This document shows positions 45,810-56,695 of a DNA stretch of 64,000 nt, piece after piece. Below the pieces are notes generated by a model that ran no database searches, was not told the DNA's origin, and saw nothing but the letters and a program-made list of their open reading frames with translations. The DNA is from Hordeum vulgare subsp. vulgare (lineage: Eukaryota > Streptophyta > Magnoliopsida > Poales > Poaceae), in the NCBI RefSeq assembly GCF_904849725.1, contig NC_058523.1, positions 169,924,689 to 169,988,688 on the forward strand, written 5' to 3'. The position numbers were made by a program, and so were the translations under genes. Positions within the stretch are counted from its first letter, which is position 1; every line of letters starts with the position of its first letter.

Positions 45810-48103
45810 AGTCCCCCAAGCTTAGGCCTCGCTTGTCCTCAAGCGAAAACCAAGATCAATAAATATGCCCACATGTTAAGAGAGAGAGGTGTCGATAAAA
45901 CAAGATACGGACATGCAGGCATCATGATCATAGTTAGAAACAGCAATATCATAATATCATATCTTATGTTGAAGTGATAATTCCTTCACAAAGTAAAGTA
46001 TGGATCAAGAACCTTACTGAGAATTAACAACCAATAGCCTATAGTCATTGAAGCAATTGCAATTTATCACAACATCGGAAAGAGTCAAATAAGAGCTTGT
46101 AAAGCAAATCCACATACTCAATCATCCTTTTGTCTTCTACAATTGCTACAACTCACGTGGTACTCTTGAGAACAAAGTTTCAGTCTGACACAGAGAAAGA
46201 TAGGGGCTTATAGTTTCGCCTCCCAACTATTTACCTCAAGGGTAATGTCAACAATAATAGTTCATGAATACTTACTTCCAAGTTGACATATGAATATAGA
46301 TCTTTCCCTAGCATATGACGTTAGCCAAGATAAAGGAGAGATAAGGAATTGGTGTCGATCACCAAGACTCTTTCAAGGACAAAAATTAAAGGTACAAGAT
46401 AGGCCCTTCGCAGAGGGAAGAGAGGTTGTCATGCGCTTTTGAGGTTTGGATGTGCGAGCTCTTAGTGTAAAGGAACCTCACTTTATATTTCCTCCCGTGA
46501 TAAAGAAATTTAGTATGCAGTATGTCGCTTTTATGTCTTCCTCATCACAGGTTCGTACAAAGCTTATTTTCCACACACTAATAGATCATACATATTTAGG
46601 GAGAAATTTTTATTGCTTGCACCGATGACAACTTACTTGAGGGATCTTATTCAATCCATAGGTAAGTATGGTGGACTCTCATGGCAAAACTGGGTTCAAG
46701 GTTTATGGACGCACAAGTAGTATCTCTACTTAGTTCGGAAGTTTTGGCTGATATGGGGTGGAAGCAAGCGTCACATGCTAAGGGATCTCTAATCATATAA
46801 CATTGTTCGTAACCAAGCAAATATAATTCATTATGTTGTCTTCCTTGTCCAACATCTACTTCTAAGCATGTAATAGTTCGGTGAGTGTTCATAATCATAG
46901 ATGGTGTCAAAGATGATATATTTATATGTGAACCTCTCCTTCTTTATCACTTCCTATTAATTGGAACAATGACCAAGGTCTATGTTTGTCCACCCTCAAC
47001 AAGTTTCAATCAACATTCTTTTTATATGTGAAGCCATCACTTCCCATAAGATCATTACATGATATTTCATGCTTTTGTTCTGTTATCATTCTTTTCTTTC
47101 AGATCATGGCATGAAGCAAGGCCCTTAACTAAAACTCTCTTTATTATATGACTCACGAACTCGAATACATCGGGGGTGACACAAAGCAAAACTCAAGCCT
47201 AAAACACTAAGAACTTTATTCTACTAGAGAAAGATAAAACCAAAAAGGATTGAACTAAGAAAAGGTAAAGGCAAAAGATGTGATGGTGATACGATACCGG
47301 GGAAACTCCCCCAAGCTTGGCACAAGCCAAGGGGATTGCCCATACCCATGCTTAGTTGTCTTCCTTTGGAGGTGATGGTGGTGGAGTTGTTGCAGAGGTC
47401 TTGAACTTGTTTAATTTCCTCTTGGGCATAAAATTCTGCTCCTTCAGATCATTAATTTCCTCTTCAAGCCTCAACACCCTTTGGCATAATTCTTGCTTAC
47501 TCTCCTGCAAAAGACGAGAAGGGGTAAAAAAATCTTAGGCTTCTTCCTTGAGTCAGGGAGGCTCGACTTCTTGAACTCCACATGTGTGTCTCCAAGTGGG
47601 GGTAGAGGAGCCTCCTCTTCATTAGAACGTGTTCCTTCCTTCCCCTTGGGATCATAATGTTCTTCCTCATCAGTGGTCCAACCATAATGATCTAAGTCCC
47701 CATAGACCTTGGGGTTAGCAAGGTAATTGGCCACATAGCTCTCCCCCTCTGAATCTTGAGAAGACATCTTGCCCTAAATCTGCGGTAGAAAACAGGCTCG
47801 AAACGAAAACAGAGGAAAATTGCGTGATACGAGGGTCAGACCTTTCGGGAGAATATATAATTATTTTTTCCCGACCAGAAGGAGTACTCTGCAATAAAAC
47901 GGAGTCCGGGAGGCACACGAGGTGGTCACAAGACCCCCAGGCGCGGCCAGGGGGTGGCCCGCGCCTGGCAGGCTTGTCGCCTCCTCGTGCGCTTTCCAGA
48001 CTGCTTTAAATTTCTAATTTTCTAAAAATTCCAAAACAGAGAAAATTTCCTACTGGAAAAGTTTTGGAGTCGGTTTACTTACCGAATCACATACCTCTTC
48101 GTT
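45810..48103 (-). mobile_element. Fatima-type interior between pol and 3' LTR
   Basis: 2.3 kb. AGTCCCCCAAGCTTAGG beside the LTR is the polypurine-like tract on the minus strand. The stretch 45850-47340 is AT rich without coding signal. 47350-47767 holds an extra small frame. 47770-48100 contains a GC-rich stretch similar to LTR leader sequence. Confidence 0.7.
47357..47767 (-). CDS. Extra small frame after pol (unknown), possibly spliced or frameshifted
   Basis: Starts MSSQDSEGESYVANYLANP, acidic, followed by DLDHYGWTTDEEEHYDPKG and a lysine-rich end at 47471. A second frame, open from about 47503 down to 47357, reads ESKQELCQRVLRLEEEIND and ends SPPKEDN before a stop. It looks like a short coiled coil. 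The switch point has a pyrimidine run and TTTTGCAG followed by G, a good 3' splice site on the minus strand, so either splicing or a simple indel joins the two. The position matches that of the extra frame of Athila-type elements. Function unknown. Confidence 0.45.
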
Positions 48104-49785
48104 TTAGGAGTCTGAAAGAGGCTGATAAATATCCCTTTTGTACTCCTCCGGAGTTATGGTATTGATAATATTGCTTTCAACATTTATGGGAGTACCTGAG
48201 ATATAATGCTTGATTCTTTGCCCATTTACCACTCTCGGAAAATTACCTTCCGTGTTGTTGATCTTGATGGCACTGGAACGATATACTTCCTCAACAATGT
48301 AGGGACCTTCCCATTTAGAGAGAAGCTTGCCTGCAAAAAATCTTAAACGAGAATTATATAGCAAGACATAATCACCAACATTGAACTCACGCTTTTGTAT
48401 CCTTTTATCACGCCACCTCTTAACCTTTTCTTTGAACAACTTGGCATTTTCATATGCCTGAGCTCTCCATTCATCAAGTGAGCGAATATCAAATAACCTC
48501 TTATCACCAGCAAGTTTGATATCAAATTTGAGCTCTTTGATTGCCCAATAGGCCTTATGCTCTACCTCAAGAGGTAAATGACATGATGTACCGTATACCA
48601 TCTTGTACGGAGACATGCCCATGGGATTCTTATAGGCAGTTCTATAAGCCCATAGTGCATCATCAAGCTTCTTAGACCAATTGTTTCTAGACCTATTGGC
48701 AGTCTTTTGCAGAATTAGTTTAATCTCTTTATTCCTTAGCTCTACTTGACCACTAGATTGACGATGATAGGGAGATGCAACTCTATGGTTGACATCATAC
48801 TTAGCAAGCGTTTTACGGAAAGCACCATGAATGAAATGTGAACCACCATCAGTCATTAGATATCTAGGGACTCCAAATCTAGGGAAAATAACTTCTTTAA
48901 GCATCCTGATAGAGGTGTTGTGATCAACACTACTAGTTGGGATAGCTTCTACCCACTTAATAACGTAATCAACAGCAACTAGGATATGAGTATACACATT
49001 GGATTTTGGAAAAGGTCCCATATAATCAACGCCCCAAACATCAAATGGTTCAATGACAAGTGAATAATTCATACGCATTTCCTGACATTTACTGATATTA
49101 CCTATTCTTTGACATTCGTCACAAGACAAGACAAACTTACGGGCATCCTTGAAGTGAGTGGGCCAATAGAAACATGATTGCAATACCTTGTGTGCAGTTC
49201 TATCTCCAGCATGGTGTCCTCCGTAAGCCTCGGAGTGACACTTCTGTAGGATCTGTCCCTGTTCATGTTCAGGTACACAACATCTAATAACACCATCTAC
49301 TCGTTCCTTATAAAGGTGAGGATCATCCCAAAAGTAATGTCTCAAATCGAAGAAGAATTTCTTCTTTTGCTGGTATGTCGAACTAGGTGGTATATATTTG
49401 GCAAAAATATAATTTCCATAATCAGCATACCACGGTGCACTACGTGAAGTATTGATGACAATCAGTTGCTCATCAGGAAAGCTATCATCAATAGGTTGTG
49501 GATCATCAAGGACATTCTCCAACCTAGACAAGTTATCTGCTACTGGGTTCTCTGCACCCTTCCTATCGACAACATGTAAATCAAATTCTTGTAGCAAGAG
49601 AACCCATCTGATAAGTCTAAGTTTAGTGTCTTTCTTTTCCATGAGGTACTTAATAGCAGCGTGATCAGTGTGAATAGTGACTTTGGAATCAACAATGTAA
49701 GACCCGAAATTTTCACATGCAAACACGACTGTTAAAAATTCCTTTTCCGTAGTAGCATAGTTTCTTTGGGCACTGTCTAGAGTTT
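48104..49785 (-). CDS. RNase H end and integrase of the Fatima-type element
   Basis: Open for 540 codons from 49726. The sense continues upstream to about 49785 ([21 protein letters not shown]). The RNase H end has [10 protein letters not shown]. The integrase zinc-binding part is HSEAYGGHH ... CDEC (His164, His171/172, Cys202, Cys205). The catalytic triad is intact: Asp234 in WGVDYMGPF, Asp293 in MTDGGSHF, Glu329 in [15 protein letters not shown] motif ([11 protein letters not shown]) lies near residue 475. I see no chromodomain, as expected for Athila. It inserts element DNA into the chromosome. This segment is undamaged, but the polyprotein upstream is broken, so it would not be made normally. 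Confidence 0.88.
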
Positions 49786-50373
49786 CTTATCAACTCTTTG
49801 TCCTAGGACAGCACCCACAGCATAATCACTAGCATTACACATAATTTCAAAAGGTAAGTTCCACTCAGGTGGTTGAACAATAGGCGTAGTTATCAAGGCC
49901 TTCTTAAGTATTTCGAAGGCTTCCTCACAATAATCATCAAAAACAAAAGGAATATCCTTTTGCAAGAGATTGGTAAGAGGCCTAGAAATCTTAGAGAAGT
50001 CTTTAATGAACCTTCTATAGAAACTAGCATGACCAAGGAAACTTCTTATACCTTTGATATCTGTGGGGCATGGCAATTTCTCGATCGCATCAACTTTAGT
50101 CTTATCGACTTCAATACCTCTTTCAGAAGTTTTATGTCCTAAGACGATGCCTTCATTAACCATAAAGTGGCACTTCTCCCAATTCAAGACAAGGTTGGTA
50201 TCTATACATCTCTGCAAAACTCGAGCAAGGTTGCTGAGGCAATCATCAAAAGAAGACCCATAAACGGAGAAGTCATCCATGAAAACCTCAACAATCTTTT
50301 CACATAAGTCAGAGAATATAGCCATCATACATCTTTGAAAGGTAGCAGGTGCATTACATAGACCCAAAGGCAT
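49777..50373 (-). pseudogene. Reverse transcriptase, C-terminal part, and RNase H start
   Basis: Frame MPLGLCNAPATFQRCMM, then the catalytic VEVFMDDFSVYG (FMDD at 50272-50283, intact), LVLNWEKCHFMVNEGIVLGH and the connection FLGHASFYRRFIKDFSKIS. RNase H begins EIMCNASDYAVGAVLGQ; related elements have CDAS here, so the first catalytic aspartate seems to be asparagine. A deletion after GQRVDKK, near 49790, shifts the frame into the next segment. Same frame as the upstream piece, separated by the TAG at 50422. Confidence 0.85.
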
Positions 50374-50421
50374 ACGTCTATAAGCAAAGGTACCGAAAGG
50401 GCAGGTGAAAGTGGTTTTCTC

Positions 50422-51235
50422 CTAATCAGATTGTGCTACAGGTATTTGGGAGAAACCAGAATAACCATCTAGAAAGCAAAAGTGTGTGTGTTTAGTCAAT
50501 CTTTCTAGTATTTGGTCAATAAAAGGCAAAGGGTAATGATCTTTCCTAGTGGCTTTATTCAATTTCCTAAAATCAATCACCATCCTATAGCCAGTAATAA
50601 TCCTCTGTGGGATCAATTCATCCTTATCATTAGGGACAACGGTAATACCTCCCTTCTTAGGGACGCAATGCACTGGACTCACCCAATCACTATGAGCAAC
50701 AAGATAGATACTACCTGCTTCCAGGAGCTTTACTATTTCTTTTCTCACTACCTCTTTCATCTCAGGATTTAATCTCTGTTGATGATCAGCAACTGGTTTG
50801 GAATCAGGATCGGTTTTAATCTTGTGCTGGCATAGAGTGGGACTAATGCCCATAAGATCATCAAGAGTATATCCAATAGCATCACGGTGCTTCCTTAGAG
50901 TTTTTTGTAACTTCTTTTCTTCATGCTCTGAGAGGCTAGCACTAATAATGACAGGATATATCTCTTTTTCATCGAGATAAGCATACTTAAGTATATCAGG
51001 CAACTGTTTAAGCTCGAACACAGGATCACCCTTTGGTGGGGGTGGATCTCCAAGCAGTTCAATAGGAAAATTATTCTTAAGGATAGGATATTGCTCAAAG
51101 ATAACTCTATCTATCTCATCCCTTTCATCCATATGCATATCATTTTCATGCTCAAGCAAGTATTGCTCTAAAGGATCAGTAGGAGGCACAGCAATAGAAA
51201 CTAGGGAAATAGTTTCATCCTTACTTACTAGACAA
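50422..51235 (-). pseudogene. Reverse transcriptase, N-terminal part
   Basis: From about 51235 the frame reads SKDETISLVSIAVPPTDP, a linker rich in acidic residues, then the polymerase start: LNPEMKEVVRKEIVKLLEAG, SDWVSPVHCVPKKGG, YRMVIDFRKLNKATRKDHY and FCFLDGYSGFSQIPVAQSD. It ends at a TAG (50422) where a glutamine codon is expected before EKTTFTCPFGTFAY. The open frame extends upstream to 51402, but that part is a shadow of the protease, which uses another frame. Confidence 0.85.
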
Positions 51236-51600
51236 CTCTTTTTCATGAGGTTGTCTACCAAACATGGAGAAATTGAACTCATGTGACACACCTTCAAAGC
51301 CAATAGTGACAGTTTGCTTCTCACAGTCCATATGAGCATTGACAGTATTGAGAAAAGGTCTGCCAAATATGATGGGACAAAAGCTATCTTGTGTGGTAGC
51401 AAGAACGAGGAAATCAGCAGGATACTTCATTTTACCACACAAAACTTCAACATCTCTAACAATTCCCAAAGGGCAGATAGTATCTCTATTGGCAAGCTGA
51501 ATAGTGACATCAATGGGTTCTATCTCGACAGGCGCAATCTCGTCTTTGATTTCATCATATAAGGATCAAGGTACTGCACTAAAACTAGCACCCACATCAC
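51221..51600 (-). pseudogene. Protease (retropepsin) of the Fatima-type element
   Basis: Active-site motif CDVGASFSAVP at about 51568-51600, interrupted by a TGA at 51566. The same frame continues with IQLANRDTICPLGIVRDVEVL and CPIIFGRPFLNTVNAHMDC. A frameshift near 51235 separates it from the reverse transcriptase. Athila-type motif style, as in the element at 21433-28579. Confidence 0.82.
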
Positions 51601-52819
51601 ATAAACCATGATAACAATGATCTCCTATCTTAACAGAAACAACAAGCGTGCCAACAACAGGCCTATGTTTGTCTCTATCATGAGGTTTAGCAATTCTAGC
51701 AGCATATTGACAGAAGTGAATATCATGGCCATCAACATTGTCGGACAGGAGGTCTTTGATAATAGCAATGCTAGGTTCAACTCTAATTTTCTCAGGGGGT
51801 GTAGGTGTTCTAATGTAGCCCCTACGTATCACAGTTGAAGCTTTAGAATGATCCTTTACCCTAACAGGGAAAGGTGGTTTCTCAATGTAAGCACTAGGAA
51901 CAATAGGATCATTATAGGCAATGACTTTCTCTTCAACTGGATTGGGTTTAACTACATTGACTTCTAAGGGAGGATGATATTTAAACCACTTCTCTTTGGG
52001 GAGATCGATATGAGAAGCAAATGGTTCACACAATGAAGCTACTATCTCAGAGTCAAGTCCATAATTAGCGCTAAAATCACAAAAAGTATTTGTTTCGACA
52101 AAGGATTTAACGCAATCAAACTTGAAATTCATACATGACTCCTTACCTTCATCAAAATCCCAATCTTCAGAGTTGTGTTTTATTCTTTCCAATAAATTCC
52201 ATTTGAAGTCAATATCTCTCTTCATAAAAGAACCGGTACAAGAAGTGTCAAGCATGGTGCGATCATCATGATAAAGCCGAGCATAGAAGTTCTGACTGAT
52301 AATTTCTCTCGAGAGCTCATGGTTGGGGCATGAATATAACATTGATTTAAGCCTCCCCCAAGCTTGAGCGATGATTTATTTGTCACGAGGCCAAAAATTA
52401 TAAATATAATTCCGATCACGATGTACTAAATTCATAGGATAAAACTTTTGATGAAATTCCAATTTCAACCGGTTGTAGTTCCATGATCCAGTATCATCAC
52501 ATAGCCTATACCATGTCAATGCTTTATCCCTCAAAGATAACGGAAAGACCTTCTTCTTGACCTCATCCTCGGGCAAACCTGCAAGCTTAAATAAACCACA
52601 AACTTCATCTACATAGATTAGATGCAAGTCCGGATGTGATGTTCCATCTCGTGTAAAAGGATTAGCCAGCAGTTTCTCAAGCATAACCGAAGGAAATTCA
52701 TAGCAAATATTTTCAGTAGGTGCAGCAGGTTGAGGAGCAACTCTTTGTGCTTCCGTTCGAGGTGAAGATACCCCAAACAAGCTCCTCAAAGGATTAGTTT
52801 CCATAGTGACAAGTGACAA
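51601..52819 (-). pseudogene. gag of the Fatima-type element, one stop
   Basis: Starts MSLVTMETNPLRSLFG or at the second methionine, METNPLRSLFG. It contains the capsid core YVDEVCGLFKLAGLPEDEVK, FPLSLRDKALTWYRLCDD and KLEFHQKFYPMN. TAA at 52376 replaces what is probably a glutamine codon. The frame goes on in register: IIAQAWGRLKSMLYSCPNH, ARLYHDDRTMLDTSC, then an acidic/proline-rich region (KWFKYHPPLEVNVVKPNP) leading into the protease. It forms the virus-like particle shell. Confidence 0.85.
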
Positions 52820-52880
52820 TAAATTTCAGCACACTATATAAATGTTTCCTTACCAAATTCCACTTACGAAAGGCGCTTCA

Positions 52881-52899
52881 CTCCCCGGCAATGGCGCCA
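52881..52899 (-). other. Primer-binding site of the Fatima-type element (tRNA-Asp type)
   Basis: TGGCGCCATTGCCGGGGAG on the minus strand, 11 bases inside the LTR. It matches the complement of the 3' end of plant tRNA-Asp except for one base. Confidence 0.78.
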
Positions 52900-52910
52900 G
52901 AAAAGAGTCT

Positions 52911-54460
52911 TAATGACACACAAGTGTAGGGGATCTATCGTAGTCCTTTCGATAAGTAAGAGTGTCGAACCCAACGATGAGCAGAAGGATCTGACAAGTG
53001 GTTATCAGCAAGGTATACTCTGCAAGCACTGAAATTATCGGTAACAGATAGTTGTGTGGTAAGATGATTCGCAGCAAGTAGCAAGTAACAAGTAGCAAGT
53101 AACAAGTAGCAATAGTAACAAAGGTGCATCAAAGTGGACCAGTCCCTTTTGTAGCAAGGGACAAGCCTAGACAAACTCTTATAGGAGGTAAAGCGCTCCC
53201 GAGGACACGTGGGAATTTCTGTCAAGCTAGTTTTCATCATGTTCATCCGATTCGCGTTCGCTACTTTGATAGTTTGATATGTGGGTGGACCGGTGCTTGG
53301 GTGCTGCCCTTACTTGGACAAACCTCCCACTTATGATTAACCCCTCTCGCATGCATCCGCAACTAAGAAAGAAGAATTAAGACAAAGTCTAACCATAGCA
53401 TTAAACTAGTGGGTCCAAATCAGCCCCTTACGAAGCAACGCATAAACTAGGGTTTAAGCTTCTGTCACTCTATCAACCCATCATCTACTTACTACTTCCC
53501 AATGCCTTCCTCTAGGCCCAAATAATGGTGAAGTGTTATGTAGTCGACGTTCACATAACACCACTAGAGGAAAAACAACATACAACGCATCAAAATATCG
53601 AACGAATACCAAATTCACATGACTACTTATAGCATGACTTATCCCATGTCCTCGGTAACAAAAGTGACTACTCACAAAGCATAATCATATTCATGACCAG
53701 AGAGGTACTGAATAGCATCAAGGATCTGAACATATAATATTCCACCGAGTAATCCAACTAGCATCAACTACAAAGAGTAATTAAGACTACTAGCAACCTT
53801 ACAAGTACCAATCGAAGTCGCGAGACGGAGATTGGTTACAAGAGATGAACTAGGGTTTGGGGATGAGATGGTGCTGATGAAGATGTTGATGCTGATGAGT
53901 CCCCTCCGATGAGAGGAGTGTTGGTGATGACGATGGCGACGATTTCCCTCTCCGGGGGGGGGGGGGAGTTTCCCCGGAAGGACGATCCTACCGGAGCTCT
54001 CGATTGGTTCTAATCAAGTTCTTCCTCGTGGCGGCGGCGATTCCTCCCAAAAGCCTTCTCTTGATTTTTTCTGGAATGAAACCCTCCTTATAGCAAAATA
54101 GGGGGGCCAGAGGGCCAGCAGGGAGCCCACAAGCCCCCTAGGCACGGTCAGGGGGTAGGCCGCGCCTAGCAGGCTTGTGGCCTCCTGTTGGCTCACCTCT
54201 AGTACTTCTTCGGCCCAGTATTTTTTATAAATTCCAAAATAATTCCTCGTTGATTTTCACGGCTTTTGGAGTTGCGCAGAATAGGTATCTCAAACTTGCT
54301 CCTTTTTCAGGCCAGAATTACAGCTGCCGACATTCTCCCTCTTCATGTAAACTTTGCAAAATAAGAGAGAAAGGGAATAAGTATTGTACCGAGAAGTGTA
54401 ATTACAGCCCAAAAAGCGATAAATATCAACATAAAAGCATGAAGCAAAATGGACGTATCA
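52911..54460 (-). repeat. 5' LTR of the Fatima-type element
   Basis: 1550 bp, complete. On the plus strand it starts TAATGACACAC (terminal TG mutated) and ends GACGTATCA, followed by ATGGG. A short tandem array of an AACAAGTAGCAAGT unit lies at about 53074-53116, and a run of 13 G at 53954-53966. A TATA-like GCTATAAGG (minus strand) lies near 54088. Confidence 0.9.
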
Positions 54461-54465
54461 ATGGG

Positions 54466-55021
54466 TTAGTATGATAACGAGCAAGTCAATCACTTGGGTA
54501 CTGTTAAAACAAGACTCGTAATTATTTTTGCACACTACCTACTGTATCTTACTATTTCCACAATTTATATTACTCAATATAATCTATGGAAACACGAAAA
54601 CAAGCAAACTATGCATTGAAAATAGAATCTTTCAAAAACAGAACAATCTGTAATGATCTAAATTATAACCATACTTATGCACTTCCAAAAATTCTGAAAC
54701 AATTATGACAAATTGGTAAATTTTCATATTAATCATCAGCAAAAAGAATCAGCTCAGAAGCTCTTTCTGAATAGGAATTAAAAATAATTTCGTGAGCACA
54801 AAGTTTCTGTCTTTTTTTCAGCATGATTAAACAACTATCACCCAAACTAATCATAAAGGCTTTACTTGGCACTTTATTGAAACTAAGGCAATAAAACATG
54901 ATTAATACAGTAGCTTAATCATGTGAACACACAAAAACAGTAAGGATACATATTGGGTTGTCTCCCAACAAGCACTTTTCTTTAATGCCTTTCAAGCTAG
55001 GCATGATGATTTCAATGATGC
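54466..55021 (-). mobile_element. E5 interior, middle non-coding part
   Basis: Continues the E5 interior after the Fatima-type insertion. AT rich. Resembles E1 1560-2040 in the other orientation (for example the AATTCTGAAACAATTATGACAAATT region). No gene seen. Confidence 0.65.
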
Positions 55022-55813
55022 TCACATAAAAGATAAGGATTGAAACACAATGGAAGCATCATGGAGCATATGACTAGCACATTTAAGTCTAACCCACTTC
55101 CTATGCATAGGGATTTTGTGATCAAACAATTTATTGAAGCAAGAATCAACTAGCATAGGAAGATAAAACAAGCATGACTTCAAAAGTTTCAACACATGGA
55201 AAGGAAGCTTGATATTATTGCAATATGTAGAAGCATATGATCCTCTCTCATAATAATTTTCAGTAGCATCATGAATGAATTCAATTATATAACCAGCACC
55301 TAAAGCATTCTTTTCATGATCTACAAGCATAGAAATTTTACTACTCTCCACGTAAGGAAATTTATTCTCATCAATAGTAGTGGGAGTATCGTAAAAGACT
55401 TGAACACTATGAATTGTTTCCACATTAAAAGAGTAATGTCCAGTAAGAGGGTACTCATAATTGTGACAAGTTTTATTATTATTCTTCTTTATAGCATAAG
55501 TATCATCACAATAATCATCATAAATAGGGGGCATGCTTTCATCATAATAAATTTGATCATTCAAAGTGGGGGAACTAAAAAGATCATCTTCATCAAACAT
55601 AGCATCCCCAAGCTTGTGGCTTTGCATATAATTAGCATCATAGGTATTCAAAGAATTCATACTAACAACATTGCAATCATACTCATCATTCACATATTTT
55701 ATGCCAAGCATTCTATGTAATTCTTCTTCTAGCACTTGAGCACAATTTTCCTTCCCGTCATTTTCACTAAAGACATTAAAAAGATGCAGCATATGAGGCA
55801 ACCTTAATTCCAT
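55022..55813 (-). CDS. Intact 263-codon frame of E5 (unknown function)
   Basis: Starts MELRLPHMLHLFNVFSEN about 95 bp after the primer-binding site and runs 263 codons without interruption to 55022. It is acidic in the middle (DAMFDEDDLFSSPTLND, YDDYCDDTYAIKK), has a histidine/tyrosine/asparagine-rich composition and a more basic end (KIPMHRKWVRLKC). I see no zinc knuckle, protease or membrane segment. E1 carries a broken copy at 535-1500. The gag position suggests a structural or RNA-binding role for the non-autonomous element, but this is inference. Confidence 0.6.
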   Translation of the reverse strand: MELRLPHMLHLFNVFSENDGKENCAQVLEEELHRMLGIKYVNDEYDCNVVSMNSLNTYDANYMQSHKLGDAMFDEDDLFSSPTLNDQIYYDESMPPIYDDYCDDTYAIKKNNNKTCHNYEYPLTGHYSFNVETIHSVQVFYDTPTTIDENKFPYVESSKISMLVDHEKNALGAGYIIEFIHDATENYYERGSYASTYCNNIKLPFHVLKLLKSCLFYLPMLVDSCFNKLFDHKIPMHRKWVRLKCASHMLHDASIVFQSLSFM

Positions 55814-55908
55814 TTTTTTGTAGTTTTCTTTTATAGACTAAACTTGTGATAAAACAAGAAACTAAAAGATTTGATTGCAAGACCTACAGATATACCTTCA
55901 AGCGCTAA

Positions 55909-55928
55909 CCTCCCCGCCAATGGCGCCA
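55909..55928 (-). other. Primer-binding site of E5 (tRNA-Asp type)
   Basis: TGGCGCCATTGGCGGGGAGG on the minus strand, 10 bases from the LTR. It matches the complement of the tRNA-Asp 3' end with two differences. Same type as at 27078 and 52881. Confidence 0.72.
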
Positions 55929-55938
55929 GAAAAGAGCT

Positions 55939-56695
55939 TGATGTCTACTACACAACCTTCTCCTTGTAGACGTTGTTGGGCCTCCAAGTGCAAAGGTTTG
56001 TAGGACAGTAGCAATTTTCCCTCAAGTAGGTGACCTAAGGTTTATCAATCCGCGGGAGGCGTAGGATGAAGATGGTCTCTCTCAAACAACCCTGCAACCA
56101 AATAACAAAGAGTCTCTTGTGTCCCCAACACACCCAATACAATGGTAAGTTGTATAGGTGCACTAGTTCAGCGAAGAGATGGTGATACAAGTGCAATATG
56201 GATGGTAGGTATAGGTTTTCGTAATCTGAAATTATAAAAACAGAAAGGTAACTAATAGTAAAAGTGAGCACGAACGGTATTGCAATGCATGGAAACAAGG
56301 CCTAGGGTTCATACTTTGACTAGTGAAGTTCTCTCAACAATGATAACATAATTGGATCATATAACTAGCCCTCGACATGCAACAAAGAGTCAATCCAAAG
56401 TCACAAATAGCGGAGAACAAACGAAGAGATTATTGTCGGGTACGAAACCACCACAAAGTTATTCTTTCTGATCGATCTATTCAAGAGTCCGTAGTAAAAT
56501 AACACGAAGCTATTCTTTCCGTTCAATCTATCCTAGAGTTCGTACTAGAATAACACCTTAAGACACACATCAACCAAGACCCTAATGTCACCTAGATACT
56601 CCATTGTCACCTCAAGTATCTGTGGGCATGATTATATGATATGCATCACACAATCTCACAATCATCTATTCAACCAACACATAGAACTTCAAAGA
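55939..56695 (-). repeat. 5' LTR of E5, truncated by insertion
   Basis: Matches 39899-40652 of the E5 3' LTR and stops at AACTTCAAAGA, where the long-LTR gypsy element starts. In the 3' LTR the target reads AAAGAGTGCC, so AAAGA (56691-56695) is the expected target duplication. Confidence 0.88.

Larger units (their letters stand above)
44486..54460 (-). mobile_element. Fatima-type Ty3/gypsy element (Athila lineage), nearly complete
   Basis: 9975 bp with both LTRs, target duplication, primer-binding site, gag-pol and an extra 3' frame. In minus-strand order: 5' LTR 52911-54460, primer-binding site 52881-52899, gag, protease, reverse transcriptase, RNase H and integrase to 48104, a 2.3 kb space with an extra frame, 3' LTR 44486-45809. 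I count three in-frame stops (52376, 51566, 50422) and two frameshifts (near 51235 and 49790). The LTR start TGATACGTCCATTTTGC-like end and the MPxGLCNAPATFQRCMM motif are the basis for the call. Confidence 0.9.
39899..56695 (-). mobile_element. E5: Sabrina/WHAM-like non-autonomous gypsy element, split twice
   Basis: Same type as E1, on the minus strand: 3' LTR 39899-41571, interior 41572-44485 and 54466-55938, incomplete 5' LTR 55939-56695. The Fatima-type element interrupts the interior, and a long-LTR gypsy element interrupts the 5' LTR. AGCAT at 39894-39898 is the probable left target duplication; the right partner is outside the window. It carries one intact frame of unknown function and no enzymes. 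Confidence 0.85.

Noticed and set aside
53074..53116. Short tandem array of an AACAAGTAGCAAGT unit as a satellite
   Set aside because: Fewer than four units, local to one LTR, and absent from the other LTR of the pair; a local slippage product.
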